In this document: positions 1 through 8,462 of the stretch, piece by piece | Position numbering within the stretch: position 1 is the stretch's first letter | Layout: the number at the start of each line of letters is the position of its first letter | Source of the DNA: Lachnospiraceae bacterium | GTDB lineage: Bacteria > Bacillota > Clostridia > Lachnospirales > Lachnospiraceae | Assembly (NCBI GenBank): GCA_014804655.1 | Contig: JAAUZK010000050.1 | Coordinates: 1 to 46,306, forward strand | Length of the DNA stretch: 46,306 bases | Direction of reading: 5' to 3' | The notes under the pieces: generated by a model | What the model was told of the DNA's origin: nothing | Databases searched by the model: none | Seen by the model: only the letters and a program-made list of their open reading frames with translations | Program-made: the position numbers and the translations under genes

Positions 1-78
1 GGACTTAGCCTGTGCGCTTGTTGTCAAACCAAGCATTCTGTTAGAGTTCATTGCTGTAATGTTGTGTTTTACTACCAT
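1..78 (-). CDS. hag: Flagellin, N-terminal 26 codons (runs off the window)
   Basis: The reverse complement reads MVVKHNITAMNSNRMLG followed by LTTSAQAKS, the conserved N-terminal helix of bacterial flagellin (filament subunit, D0 domain, exported by the flagellar type III system). The ATG at 78 has an AAGGAGG ribosome site 8 nt upstream. Only the first 26 residues are in the window. It lies downstream of fliT and has its own SigD promoter and a structured leader. Family assignment is firm. Which flagellin paralogue this is cannot be told. Confidence 0.93.
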   Translation of the reverse strand, partial: MVVKHNITAMNSNRMLGLTTSAQAKS

Positions 79-207
79 ACTATATTCCTCCTTGAATTTT
101 ATGCGGCTTCCCTGCCGCTTGTTTTTGTCTGTAACGACTCCTCCGGCTCGTACGCTGCCATCGGCTCCGTTACCGCCTGTGTAAGCAAATTGCTTTACTT
201 GTAATAT
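79..207 (-). promoter_or_regulatory. Flagellin mRNA leader with likely CsrA-binding hairpin
   Basis: About 120 nt of untranslated leader lie between the SigD promoter and flagellin. A 5-bp hairpin (GCGGC/GCCGC, 103-118) shows an AGGGAA hexaloop, that is, a GGA in a loop, about 10 nt before the AAGGAGG ribosome site. A larger stem (GTAACG/CGTTAC, 131-173) encloses further GGA motifs. In Bacillus subtilis, CsrA represses hag by binding a leader hairpin and the SD; csrA and fliW are 4 kb away here. The CsrA role is inferred from this layout. Confidence 0.6.
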
Positions 208-234
208 ATATCGGGTGATTTCCGATTTACTTTA
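208..234 (-). promoter_or_regulatory. SigD (sigma-28) promoter of flagellin
   Basis: TAAA (231-234), 15 bp, then CCCGATAT (208-215) matches the sigma-28 form TAAA-N15-GCCGATAT. Transcription should start near 201. Confidence 0.88.
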
Positions 235-282
235 TGGCTTTTTTCAAATTTTTTAATTTTATTCAAAGCCCCAAGCGCTTTA

Positions 283-759
283 CTACTTCTTACTGTCATA
301 GAAATGCGGTGACACGTAATTCAGGTTATTCATGCTGTTATAATAGTTCGTTGCCACCTTATTCTTTGACGCACCAGTGTTGATGGCAAGGCGTTTCTTC
401 TTAAACTGATTCTCCGCCAGCATCTTATTACGCATATTGCCTGCGTTAAGTGTTACGATCTTGTCGGTAATCTGTCGGATCTGTTCCTTCATCCCTTCGA
501 TTTCCACACGGTAATGCGCTTTGTTCTGTAACAGTTCCTCACGCACTCTGTCATAGATGGCCTCGAATCCCTGATCCAGCTTATCAAGCTCTTCCACGCA
601 GCTACTCTGCCTGTTGATCGTCTCGTCAAAGGCATCCATATCAAACTCTTCCCGCTTCAGGATGGCTTCCTGCTCACTGTTAAGCAGAATCATCTGATCC
701 AACAATGCATTCTTTTTCTCAAGACTCCGTAATAATATCTGTGCACTGCTCTGGTTCAT
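283..759 (-). CDS. fliT: FliT/FlgN-like flagellar export chaperone
   Basis: A 158-residue, mostly helical protein directly after fliS, the usual place of fliT, which encodes the chaperone for the filament cap FliD. Residues 10-110 are charged, with heptad-like Leu/Ile spacing; the tail is basic and then Asn/Tyr-rich. The reading frame opens with three ATGs in a row (765, 762, 759). The AGAGAGG ribosome site is 1, 4 and 7 nt from them, so the third (MNQSS) is preferred. That ribosome site follows the fliS stop codon directly, implying coupled translation. No catalytic motif is expected. Sequence similarity within the FliT/FlgN group is low, so the name rests partly on position. Confidence 0.7.
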   Translation of the reverse strand: MNQSSAQILLRSLEKKNALLDQMILLNSEQEAILKREEFDMDAFDETINRQSSCVEELDKLDQGFEAIYDRVREELLQNKAHYRVEIEGMKEQIRQITDKIVTLNAGNMRNKMLAENQFKKKRLAINTGASKNKVATNYYNSMNNLNYVSPHFYDSKK

Positions 760-771
760 CATCATACCTCT

Positions 772-1149
772 CTACGCATTATTGCACTTGCGCATAACTT
801 CTTTCCATGTATCCCGCAGGCTGTGAAGGTGTGTGTTCACCTCTTCCAGAATCTCTTTATCCTTCTGGATGTTCGCCTCGAATAGTCTTCTGAGTACATA
901 CACATATATTTTGTCGAACTCTTCCGCTACCGGATATTTCCGATCCAGCGTATTGCGGAATTCCTCGATAATGCGCTGTGTTTTCATGATATTGACATGC
1001 GCTTTTTCCAAATCATTCTGCTCGATGGACATGATGGCGATATTACAGAACTTGATCGCCCCCTCATACAGCATCAGAGTCACTTCCGCCGGCGTTGCAG
1101 TCAGAATCTTGTTCTTCTGATATGCCTCATAGGGATTCTGTGTTGGCAT
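772..1149 (-). CDS. fliS: Flagellar export chaperone FliS
   Basis: This 125-residue protein has the FliS hallmarks: an N-terminal NPYEAYQKNKI segment, then the TPAEVTLMLYEGAIKF helix and a four-helix bundle. FliS binds the C-terminus of unpolymerised flagellin in the cytoplasm and delivers it to the export gate. In Bacillus it also helps FliW bookkeeping by titrating flagellin. Length is typical. The ribosome site AAGGAGGAG lies 7-8 nt before ATG 1149. It sits between fliD and fliT, in the SigD-driven flaG-fliD-fliS-fliT unit. Confidence 0.95.
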   Translation of the reverse strand: MPTQNPYEAYQKNKILTATPAEVTLMLYEGAIKFCNIAIMSIEQNDLEKAHVNIMKTQRIIEEFRNTLDRKYPVAEEFDKIYVYVLRRLFEANIQKDKEILEEVNTHLHSLRDTWKEVMRKCNNA

Positions 1150-1193
1150 AAGTTTGCTCCTCCTTGATCGTACTTATACTCTTAGGACCCTGA

Positions 1194-3518
1194 TCAAGCG
1201 CCGCCGCCCAACATACCGGATATTGCATTGTTCTTGGACTGCAGTTTCGCCATTGCCGTCTCCATTGCGGAGAACTTAGCGTACCACTTATCCATCAGGG
1301 CATTCAGCTTATCTTCTTCTTTCTTGATCTTATCCTTATAATCATCATACTCCTTCTGCATCAATTTGTCATTGTATACAGTAAAGGCACTGCTCGTATC
1401 CGGAATACTCTTCATCTTATCCGACAGCGTGCTGTACAGATTCTGAGACAAAGATGAGAAAAAGTTCATAACAGTATCCGGGTCCGCCGCGATCATCTGC
1501 CGTAACAGATCATCTTCGTTCGCAACATTCGAATCATCTTTATCGCCGTTAATATGATAAGCGTTCTTCTCATTATCCGCAGCGTTAAAATATCCCAATG
1601 TATTGATACCGAAATCGGAGAGATACATCGTCTTACCGTTTACCGTAGCGCCCTGCATCATAACGGTTCTCATTGCACTGCTCACATCGCTCAGGGTCGC
1701 ATCCCTTCTAAGCAGAGAATCTTTGATCTTCTTCTCCCACTCTTCGATCTCTGAATCCGCCAGACCTGCCTTCTCTTCGGAGAGCAGCGGATCATAACCT
1801 TTCGCGGAATCTGCATTGTACAGCGCACTCATCTCATTGACAAGCTTGTTGTACTCTGTGAAGAAATTCTTGATCATGTCATAGATACCATCGGCATCCT
1901 CCGCGGTCGTTAAAGTAATCGTCTCACCGGGAGCTGTCTCCTGCTGTGCCGTGATGGTCAAACCGTTGATTTCAAATGTATTCTTGCTGTTCGTGTATTT
2001 AACATTATTCAGATATATCTCTGCGTCACGTCCGTCAACCTTGGTTGCGTACTGCGAAGCCTGTGCTTCCTGATCTGCGGCAGACTGACCCAGATAAGCG
2101 TTTGCCGCAGCCATATATGCCTCCGCTGCTGCAATCTTACTATCAAAATATTGTGTTATCTCCGTAGCAGCTCTGGTTGTCGCCTGCAGATTCTTATCAG
2201 CATCCAGCTCCGGATCGCCGTTTGCATCTACCACGTAGTATTCCCGATTATCCGCGATCTGTTTGTCATTCGCTACCAGTTGGTTCTGGATATTGGACGC
2301 ACCCTGCACGAAGCTGTAATGTCCGTTCTTCTTATTAAAATCACTCTGTGCTGTCGTAAGTGCCTGACTGGCTGCCACTACGTCAGCCTCAGCTGCCGCG
2401 ACATCGCCGCCGGATTTCTTGGCCTCTTCCAATCTCTGCTGTGCATCGGTAAGATCCTTCATCTTCGCATCCACGACTGCCTGCAGACCGCCTCTTCTCT
2501 CTTTCACAGGGTTTCCCTGATCATCCTTAATCGGCTGTCCTTTATCATCTACCTTATCAACTTCCGGTCCGTATAACTCCTCAAACAAAGCCTCAGCCTG
2601 TGCTTTTAACGTATCGGCATTCTCCTGCCGCGTCTTGTCGTCATCATAGTCGAGCGTATAGGCAGGATCAATCATTGCCTCCCTTAAGTCTGCCAACTGT
2701 TTCTCGAGATTCTCATTGGACTGGAGAAGTCTGTCGGTACTTGCCTTCTTGGACGCAATCAGCTTTGCTAATTCCTCTGCCTCCGCATCGGCACGACCCG
2801 ACCCGTCACCGTAGATTGTGCCATATTTCGCCCACTTTTCATACTCTTTATACTCATTACTGTCTCTATTATAAGCCGTTATGAGTCCCAGCTTAGACAG
2901 TACTGCCTGACCACCTGCATCATTACTTGTAATCGTGAAATCCGCCGCCGCACCCGATTCCTTAGCGCTTAAATAGAATCTCTGATTCTTGGCATCAAAG
3001 TTGGCTGTCAAACCTGCAGACTCAAACTGTCTTACCACATCGGAGATCTTCATGTCTTCCGTCAGGGTAATATCCGTCGTCTTATTGCCCACCTTCACAC
3101 GGAATGATCCTTCGCCGGTGAATCCCATATCCGCTAATGTAGAAGTCGCGGTATATTCTTTGCCTCCCTCTGCGGAGACACGAGCACTGGTCATATATCC
3201 CTGCCTTGCCAGCTTGCTGATTTCCAATGACTGAACGCTGTTGGGTGCCTGCGAGCTGGTAACAATGCTGACTGCGTTCGTATTGGATACCGTCGTCGCC
3301 TTCTTCATATAAGAACCCTGCCAACGCATATTGTCCAACACGTTCGTGTAAAAACTGTAGATCTTAGTATTCAGGGCTTTCCATGCATCCTGTTTCCAAC
3401 TGAGCTTAGTCTGCGCTTTCACAAGCTTATTCTTCTTCAGGCTCTGTGCGGAAGCAAGCTGGTCGATAATCGCCTCTGTATCCAGACCGGAATACATACC
3501 TGTAATCCTAATAGCCAT
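1194..3518 (-). CDS. fliD: Flagellar filament cap FliD, enlarged
   Basis: FliD forms the cap at the filament tip and helps insert flagellin. The N-terminus MAIRITGMYSGLDTEAIIDQL is the FliD_N signature, and the C-terminal part (from about residue 505, GRDAEIYLNN...) is FliD_C, ending in a coiled coil. At about 774 residues it is much longer than the usual 450-550. The excess lies at about residues 235-500, an Ala/Glu/Lys/Gln-rich, coiled-coil-like insertion. Start: GGAGGG is too close to ATG 3524 but 8 nt from ATG 3518, and the family begins at MAIRI, so 3518 is chosen. It lies between flaG and fliS. Confidence 0.94.
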   Translation of the reverse strand: MAIRITGMYSGLDTEAIIDQLASAQSLKKNKLVKAQTKLSWKQDAWKALNTKIYSFYTNVLDNMRWQGSYMKKATTVSNTNAVSIVTSSQAPNSVQSLEISKLARQGYMTSARVSAEGGKEYTATSTLADMGFTGEGSFRVKVGNKTTDITLTEDMKISDVVRQFESAGLTANFDAKNQRFYLSAKESGAAADFTITSNDAGGQAVLSKLGLITAYNRDSNEYKEYEKWAKYGTIYGDGSGRADAEAEELAKLIASKKASTDRLLQSNENLEKQLADLREAMIDPAYTLDYDDDKTRQENADTLKAQAEALFEELYGPEVDKVDDKGQPIKDDQGNPVKERRGGLQAVVDAKMKDLTDAQQRLEEAKKSGGDVAAAEADVVAASQALTTAQSDFNKKNGHYSFVQGASNIQNQLVANDKQIADNREYYVVDANGDPELDADKNLQATTRAATEITQYFDSKIAAAEAYMAAANAYLGQSAADQEAQASQYATKVDGRDAEIYLNNVKYTNSKNTFEINGLTITAQQETAPGETITLTTAEDADGIYDMIKNFFTEYNKLVNEMSALYNADSAKGYDPLLSEEKAGLADSEIEEWEKKIKDSLLRRDATLSDVSSAMRTVMMQGATVNGKTMYLSDFGINTLGYFNAADNEKNAYHINGDKDDSNVANEDDLLRQMIAADPDTVMNFFSSLSQNLYSTLSDKMKSIPDTSSAFTVYNDKLMQKEYDDYKDKIKKEEDKLNALMDKWYAKFSAMETAMAKLQSKNNAISGMLGGGA

Positions 3519-3545
3519 TTTCATTCCCTCCTAATCTTATACTGC

Positions 3546-4022
3546 CTACAATCTCTCGTCAACAAGGATACCTGCCATCTCCCAGAGTTTCGCAATCATA
3601 TCAAGCGTCTTCTCCGGCGGAAATTCTTTAATGACTTCCTTCGTATCCTTATCCTGAATCTTAATCATAATTCTGTTAGTCCCTTCATGAACGCCGAAAA
3701 CCGCCTCTTCGTTGCTCTTGTTGATCTTCTTATTCATCTCTGCGATCATCTTCTTCAACTGCTCAGGTGTTTCCTGCTTGTTCATTACCGGCTGCTGGTT
3801 ATTTCCTACAGCCTGTTGCTGTTGCTGCTGCGGACTTCCGTTGCCATCACTGCTGCTCTGCTCATCCTCAGCCTGAATCTTAATTACGGATGCCGTCGTC
3901 GCATCAACATTAATTGTCTGCCCATCTTCAGGAACTTCCGTGTTCACCTGTGTTACTCCCTGCGGTTTCACAACCGTCTGTGCCTGATAGGTCATGGCAC
4001 TATTTAATGGTTCGATTGCCAT
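3546..4022 (-). CDS. flaG: FlaG family flagellar protein
   Basis: This 158-residue protein has the FlaG domain in its C-terminal half (about 85-158): NEEAVFGVHEGTNRIMIKIQD, then KEVIKEFPPEKTLDMIAKLWEMAG, and a terminal LVDERL. FlaG proteins affect filament length and sit beside fliD in many flagellates. The N-terminal half is low-complexity and includes six Gln in a row (about residues 65-70). The ATG at 4022 has GGAGGTGATC upstream. It is the first gene of a SigD unit (promoter 4121-4147). The biochemical role in the family is not settled. Confidence 0.9.
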   Translation of the reverse strand: MAIEPLNSAMTYQAQTVVKPQGVTQVNTEVPEDGQTINVDATTASVIKIQAEDEQSSSDGNGSPQQQQQQAVGNNQQPVMNKQETPEQLKKMIAEMNKKINKSNEEAVFGVHEGTNRIMIKIQDKDTKEVIKEFPPEKTLDMIAKLWEMAGILVDERL

Positions 4023-4120
4023 TGCCGATCACCTCCATGTGATTTTTTTGAATTTACCAGAATCGTCTTGTGAATACGCTATTTTATACATAACAAAACA
4101 GACGTAATCTCTTACAACTT

Positions 4121-4147
4121 ATATCGGAGAAAAAACAGAATTATTTA
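4121..4147 (-). promoter_or_regulatory. SigD (sigma-28) promoter of flaG-fliD-fliS-fliT
   Basis: TAAA (4144-4147), 15 bp, then TCCGATAT (4121-4128), in the gap after csrA. It gives the cap and chaperone genes an internal promoter and a leader of about 90 nt. Confidence 0.85.
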
Positions 4148-4166
4148 GGATTTTAGCGAAATTCTT

Positions 4167-4385
4167 TTACCCCAGCAGATTTTTCAGTGCTTCCATGCCG
4201 TCCATATTGACAGCTTCCTTGTTGGAATCCTGAATCTGCACATATACTTCCTTGCGGTATACGGGTACCTCCCTCGGCGCGCTAATGCCCAGCTTTACCT
4301 GCTCGCCTTTAATTTCGAGTACCGTGATCTCAACATTATTATTGATCACCAGCGCTTCATTCTTCTTTCTGGATAAAGCTAACAT
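4167..4385 (-). CDS. csrA: Carbon storage regulator CsrA
   Basis: This 72-residue RNA-binding translational regulator begins MLALSRKKNEALVINNNVEI, the invariant CsrA opening, and carries the GISAPREVPVYRKEVY RNA-contact strand. CsrA dimers bind GGA loops and block ribosome access, here most probably on the flagellin leader (79-207). The fliW stop TAA (4386-4388) abuts the csrA ATG (4385), so the two are translationally coupled. FliW antagonises CsrA in Gram-positive flagellates. Confidence 0.97.
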   Translation of the reverse strand: MLALSRKKNEALVINNNVEITVLEIKGEQVKLGISAPREVPVYRKEVYVQIQDSNKEAVNMDGMEALKNLLG

Positions 4386-4841
4386 TTACTCACCTGCTTT
4401 CTTCTTATTTAAGATATCATAGATCGGAAACTTCACCTTATACTCATCGCCTTCCACGATGATCTGCAAAGCTCTCTTCTCAGCGGCATTGATGACGATG
4501 GGACCTTTGAGGTTTACCGACATCTGTGTCAGGTCTTTCGGAACCGTAACTGTCACCATTACAAGCAACTCCTCGGGTTTGATCTCTCCCAGTACATTGA
4601 ACAATTCATCATCCGCCTCCGGATTATAGTCCGGACATACGATGAGCGGGTCCATCACCGGCATGGCAAACGCCGGCTCCTGAATAGACTGGAGCCAGTG
4701 TATAGAATCCGTTCCCTTCTCCTCATCGTGCACAAGCGTAAACTCCGTCAGATCCGGAAATCCGATGATGCCTTTCGGAAAATGTATGATCTTATCATCG
4801 TCTATCATAATCTCGCCAAATACTTTTGTCGTAATCTGCAT
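4386..4841 (-). CDS. fliW: Flagellar assembly factor FliW
   Basis: This 151-residue protein matches FliW: MQITTKVFGEIMID start, FPKGIIGFPDLTEFTLVHDEE, then LQSIQEPAFAMPVMDPL. FliW binds either flagellin or CsrA; when flagellin is exported, free FliW sequesters CsrA and relieves hag repression. A ribosome site in GGAAAGGCGG precedes ATG 4841 by about 9 nt. Its leader holds two strong hairpins (4863-4913). It is adjacent to csrA with no gap. Confidence 0.96.
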   Translation of the reverse strand: MQITTKVFGEIMIDDDKIIHFPKGIIGFPDLTEFTLVHDEEKGTDSIHWLQSIQEPAFAMPVMDPLIVCPDYNPEADDELFNVLGEIKPEELLVMVTVTVPKDLTQMSVNLKGPIVINAAEKRALQIIVEGDEYKVKFPIYDILNKKKAGE

Positions 4842-4862
4842 ATCCCATAACCGCCTTTCCTA

Positions 4863-4952
4863 AAAGTAAATTTGCTTCGCAAATTTACTTTGCGAGTTTG
4901 CTTCGCAAACTCGAACTATGCTATAAATTTCCTATAACTTTGCTTCGCATAA
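4863..4952. repeat. Tandem hairpins with repeated GCTTCGC/GCGAAGC apex in the fliW leader
   Basis: Two perfect palindromes follow each other: 4863-4891 (13-bp arms) and 4893-4913 (9-bp arms), each with a TTC loop between GC and GC. A third, imperfect copy of the apex (TTTGCTTCGCA) lies at about 4939-4949. On the minus strand, the mRNA strand, each apex reads GCGAAGC, a very stable mini-hairpin sequence. There is no U-run, so a simple terminator is not indicated. It lies between flgL and fliW. Confidence 0.75.
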
Positions 4953-4967
4953 TACAAGCATACACTC

Positions 4968-6539
4968 TTAAATGTAATTCATCAGATTGGTCTCCATGAT
5001 CTTACCGGTTGCCATGAGAGCCGCCTGATATGTCAATTCGGAAGCGGACAGTTCCACTGCCACCTGCGTGACATCGATTCCCTCATTGTCAGTCTGCAGA
5101 TCTTTAAAGGTAGCTTTCTGATTCGACAGTCTTGTCGAGATCAGCTCTAATCTGCTTCCTCTCGTCGCGTTATTGGTGATCGCGATATTGTTGTCATTCA
5201 TGTATGTCTGATAATTTGTAATCTGGTTCTCGAACTTGGTATGGATATTCTCACGGATATAATCCTTCGCCTTATTCGCTGCCTCCAGCTTCTTCGTCCA
5301 GTTCTTATAATCATCACTGTCCTCGGCAAACTCCGCTCTCTTTTTCTCGATATCGCTGATGGTCGTCTCAATATCGCGAAGCTGTGTCAGGCAGTGCTGG
5401 AAATCGTCCATATCCCTCTGGACATCATGGGTAAATACTTCTGTCGCCAGTGTATTCACCTGGATCTGCTGATTGAATCCTACGTCATAATAGATATCCT
5501 GATTGACAGAGGTATAGTTGTAGCCGGTCTGCTTGGTATCTGTCATTGTACCATCGCCGATATCCCTCGTCTCCGTACACCGGAAATAGTGCACCGGATT
5601 GATATCGCCCTCGAGCCAGTCGGACTTATTATAGGTAACTGAGAACTTATCGCCTTCTTTGTAATTATCCTGATAATATTTCTCGCTAAATACCAACTCG
5701 CCGGTGGAGGGAATGTAAGCAATTCCCTGCTCCGTACCGCTGGCAATTGCCGCATAAGCCTTCTCCGGATCGCTGTATCCGGTAAACACATTCTGCGGAA
5801 CTGCAGTACCGTTAACCGTAAGAGTGATAGGAAGCGGATTGGTCAGCTTATCTTCATCATCAGCATCAACCGGTGTGCTGTCTATATTATTGTAGGATAG
5901 ACGCATACGGAACAACTTTGTATTCGTAACTCCCTGCTCATAACTCTGATTGTTCGCGTCGATACCATCACCGGCAATGTTTTGAGACAATACATTATAA
6001 TCCGTATAACTGATCGTGCTGATCTTGTCGTATCCGAAATCTTCATTAATCTCAAAAGACACAGGATGTTTTCTCATCTCTGCAATGTCCTCTGCCGAGA
6101 AAGTGATAGCCGTGTCGGTTCTGTAACCTGAGAATACGTAACGTCCCGCATAATCCACGTTACCGCTGGAATAGAATTCCTTGGTCAAAGACTTCATCTG
6201 TGTCAGAACGATCTCCAGATTATCCGCCGTAAAGTCTTTATTAGCAGCACCGGTAGCCTGTTTATACAGATCTGTCAGCACCTCATCGATCGTGGTGAGC
6301 GCATCCGCCGTCACTGTCAGCCACTGATCCGCATCCGAAGCGTTCTTATCATAGTATTGTGTCAAAGCTGTTACATTACTTCTTAAGCGAAGCGCTCTGA
6401 TCGCTACGACCGGATCGTCGGAAGGTCTTGCGATCTTACTCTGATTGGTCATCTGGTTGGTCAGTTTATCTTCCAGAATCTTGTTCTGATTGATGTTGTA
6501 TAGCGAATTGTTCCGCATGATCTTATTTGTCATTCTCAT
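4968..6539 (-). CDS. flgL: Flagellar hook-filament junction protein FlgL
   Basis: FlgL (HAP3) joins hook and filament between FlgK and flagellin. The N-terminal helix MRMTNKIMRNNSLYNINQNK and SKIARPSDDPVVAIRALRLR are the flagellin-like D0/D1 signature. The C-terminus (ELSASELTYQAALMATGKIM then ETNLMNYI) is the matching D0 helix. At 523 residues it is longer than the roughly 300 of many FlgL proteins; the extra length is in the middle surface domain (about 150-370). The ribosome site is weak (AGAGGATG, about 10 nt from ATG 6539); ATG 6533 is an alternative. It follows the second flgK. Confidence 0.93.
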   Translation of the reverse strand: MRMTNKIMRNNSLYNINQNKILEDKLTNQMTNQSKIARPSDDPVVAIRALRLRSNVTALTQYYDKNASDADQWLTVTADALTTIDEVLTDLYKQATGAANKDFTADNLEIVLTQMKSLTKEFYSSGNVDYAGRYVFSGYRTDTAITFSAEDIAEMRKHPVSFEINEDFGYDKISTISYTDYNVLSQNIAGDGIDANNQSYEQGVTNTKLFRMRLSYNNIDSTPVDADDEDKLTNPLPITLTVNGTAVPQNVFTGYSDPEKAYAAIASGTEQGIAYIPSTGELVFSEKYYQDNYKEGDKFSVTYNKSDWLEGDINPVHYFRCTETRDIGDGTMTDTKQTGYNYTSVNQDIYYDVGFNQQIQVNTLATEVFTHDVQRDMDDFQHCLTQLRDIETTISDIEKKRAEFAEDSDDYKNWTKKLEAANKAKDYIRENIHTKFENQITNYQTYMNDNNIAITNNATRGSRLELISTRLSNQKATFKDLQTDNEGIDVTQVAVELSASELTYQAALMATGKIMETNLMNYI

Positions 6540-6584
6540 GGCTTCATCATCCTCTTTTCCTAGTTTGCGGTTTATATATATCTA

Positions 6585-8444
6585 TTATGAAACGCCTGTC
6601 TGTAAAATCAGTCTGTCATAGATTTCCGTCAGCACGGAGATCATCTTCGACGCCAGCGTGTAAGAGTTCTGGTATTTCACCAGACTTACCGCTTCCTCGT
6701 CCTCGTCTACGCCGGAGATGGAGGTTCTCTGATTGTCGATGTTCGTCTCCAGACTTAAGTATGTGGAATAGAAAGTGTTCGCATTCTTAGCATTTAACAT
6801 CGCATCGGAAAGTACGCATTCCAAGAAACCGCCTGCGTCTCTTCCACGGAAGCTGAACTGGTTCTTGTCGCTCATCATGGAGATCACTTTTCTGACCTGC
6901 TCGCACTGTTCCACACCGTCAATCTCTTCGGGATCAGTCGCATTTACTTTCTCGTTCTTGCCTCTGGTACCGAGCAGTGAAGCATCCTTCATCAAAGCTT
7001 CCACGATCGTCACATTTCCGGAGGTCAGGTAATAATATCCTTTGCCGTTCATTGCGGAGTCATTCAACTGTCCCTCTGTGTACTGTCCGTCATTCTTCGG
7101 ATAAACACCCGTGAACAGAATACCTGCATCCTCTTCCGCGTCCGTCATACCATCCGTAAAGATCTCGTTGACTGCCTTGGCAAAATCGCGCATCCACTCG
7201 TTCATCTGTGCCATATAGTACGGTACACCCTGATAGTTTACTTCACTGCCGATGGTTGCCTGCCGATAGTTCTTCGCTGCTGTAAGGGGCTCATCGCTTG
7301 CCACATTGTCAATCGTAAATGTGTATACACCGTCGCCCTCATAAGTCCAATCCGTGTAATAATATAACTGATCTCCTACATTGATAATACCGCCCGTATC
7401 GGACAGATTACACTTACTCATGCTGCTTAAGTATGACGCAGATGTCTCGATCGTCACCCGTGTGGTTTTACCGCTGTAGATCACTTCTGTGGTTGTGCCG
7501 TTGAAATATTCTCCGTTATTACCGTCACGCATCTGGATCAGACCTTTAAGCTCACCGCCCATAGACGCATTATATAATCCGAAATCAACGCCGTTTGTCC
7601 AATGGATATCATACAGACCGTCTATATCCGTCTGATGTTCTTTCTCTCCCGAAGCACGCGCTTCGCAGACAAGCTGATTATAATCATTCTGATCCACCAG
7701 CATCTGTCCGCCCGCGATTCGCACAATATATCTGTTCGCGTTGGTCGCATTGCCAAGCTGATCATAGATGGGGGACTCCGATACCTGAACGTCCACGATC
7801 GCAGATAATTCATCGATCAGCACGTCTCTTTTATCCCGCAGCTCATTTGCTACGGTTCCCGTCATTTCGATGGCATTGATCTGTTTATTCACCGTCGCAA
7901 GATCCTGCGCAATAGAATTGATGTGATCCACACGTATCTTAATCTCATCATTCACATCAGCCTGCAGATTCTGCAGATCACCGTACATATTATTAAAGTA
8001 ATCCGCCATACTTTTCGCTGTGGAAATAAAAGCTCTCTTGTATGACTCGCTGCTGGCATTCTTCGTAATCTCCTGAAGCGCCGCCGCGACCTGATCGAAT
8101 ATAGATTTAAAACCGGTCTTGCCGTCATCCTTCAAGTACTCCTCGATCATCTTACAGTAGTATGCTTTGGTGTCGAACTCACCCAGCTTCGTCTCATTAT
8201 CGCGGAATTTGTTGTCATAGAACTGATCCCTGATCCGCTCGATCGCCAAGGTGTCAACGCCTGCACCTGCACAGCCGTATGTCGCAAACACGCGCAGAGG
8301 ATTCATCGCCTCCTGCTTCACTTCCTGTCTGCTGTATCCTTCCGTATGAGTATTACTGATATTATTCGCCGTCGTATTGAGCGCCGCGTTAGAAGCTCTC
8401 AATCCCGACGCTGCAATTTCTAATCCGAAAAATGTAGATGGCAT
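6585..8444 (-). CDS. flgK: Flagellar hook-associated protein FlgK, copy 2
   Basis: A 619-residue FlgK (HAP1). The start MPSTFFGLEIAASGLRASNA and ALNTTANNISNTHTEGYSRQ give the Flg_bb_rod/FlgK N-terminus. The end (VSLVKYQNSYTLASKMISVL, then TEIYDRLI) is the conserved C-terminal helix. It forms the first junction ring on the hook. It is immediately downstream of another flgK gene (18 nt gap) but clearly diverged from it in length and in the central domain, so the two are probably not redundant. Confidence 0.93.
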   Translation of the reverse strand: MPSTFFGLEIAASGLRASNAALNTTANNISNTHTEGYSRQEVKQEAMNPLRVFATYGCAGAGVDTLAIERIRDQFYDNKFRDNETKLGEFDTKAYYCKMIEEYLKDDGKTGFKSIFDQVAAALQEITKNASSESYKRAFISTAKSMADYFNNMYGDLQNLQADVNDEIKIRVDHINSIAQDLATVNKQINAIEMTGTVANELRDKRDVLIDELSAIVDVQVSESPIYDQLGNATNANRYIVRIAGGQMLVDQNDYNQLVCEARASGEKEHQTDIDGLYDIHWTNGVDFGLYNASMGGELKGLIQMRDGNNGEYFNGTTTEVIYSGKTTRVTIETSASYLSSMSKCNLSDTGGIINVGDQLYYYTDWTYEGDGVYTFTIDNVASDEPLTAAKNYRQATIGSEVNYQGVPYYMAQMNEWMRDFAKAVNEIFTDGMTDAEEDAGILFTGVYPKNDGQYTEGQLNDSAMNGKGYYYLTSGNVTIVEALMKDASLLGTRGKNEKVNATDPEEIDGVEQCEQVRKVISMMSDKNQFSFRGRDAGGFLECVLSDAMLNAKNANTFYSTYLSLETNIDNQRTSISGVDEDEEAVSLVKYQNSYTLASKMISVLTEIYDRLILQTGVS

Positions 8445-8462
8445 ATGCTCGCTCCCTCTGTC

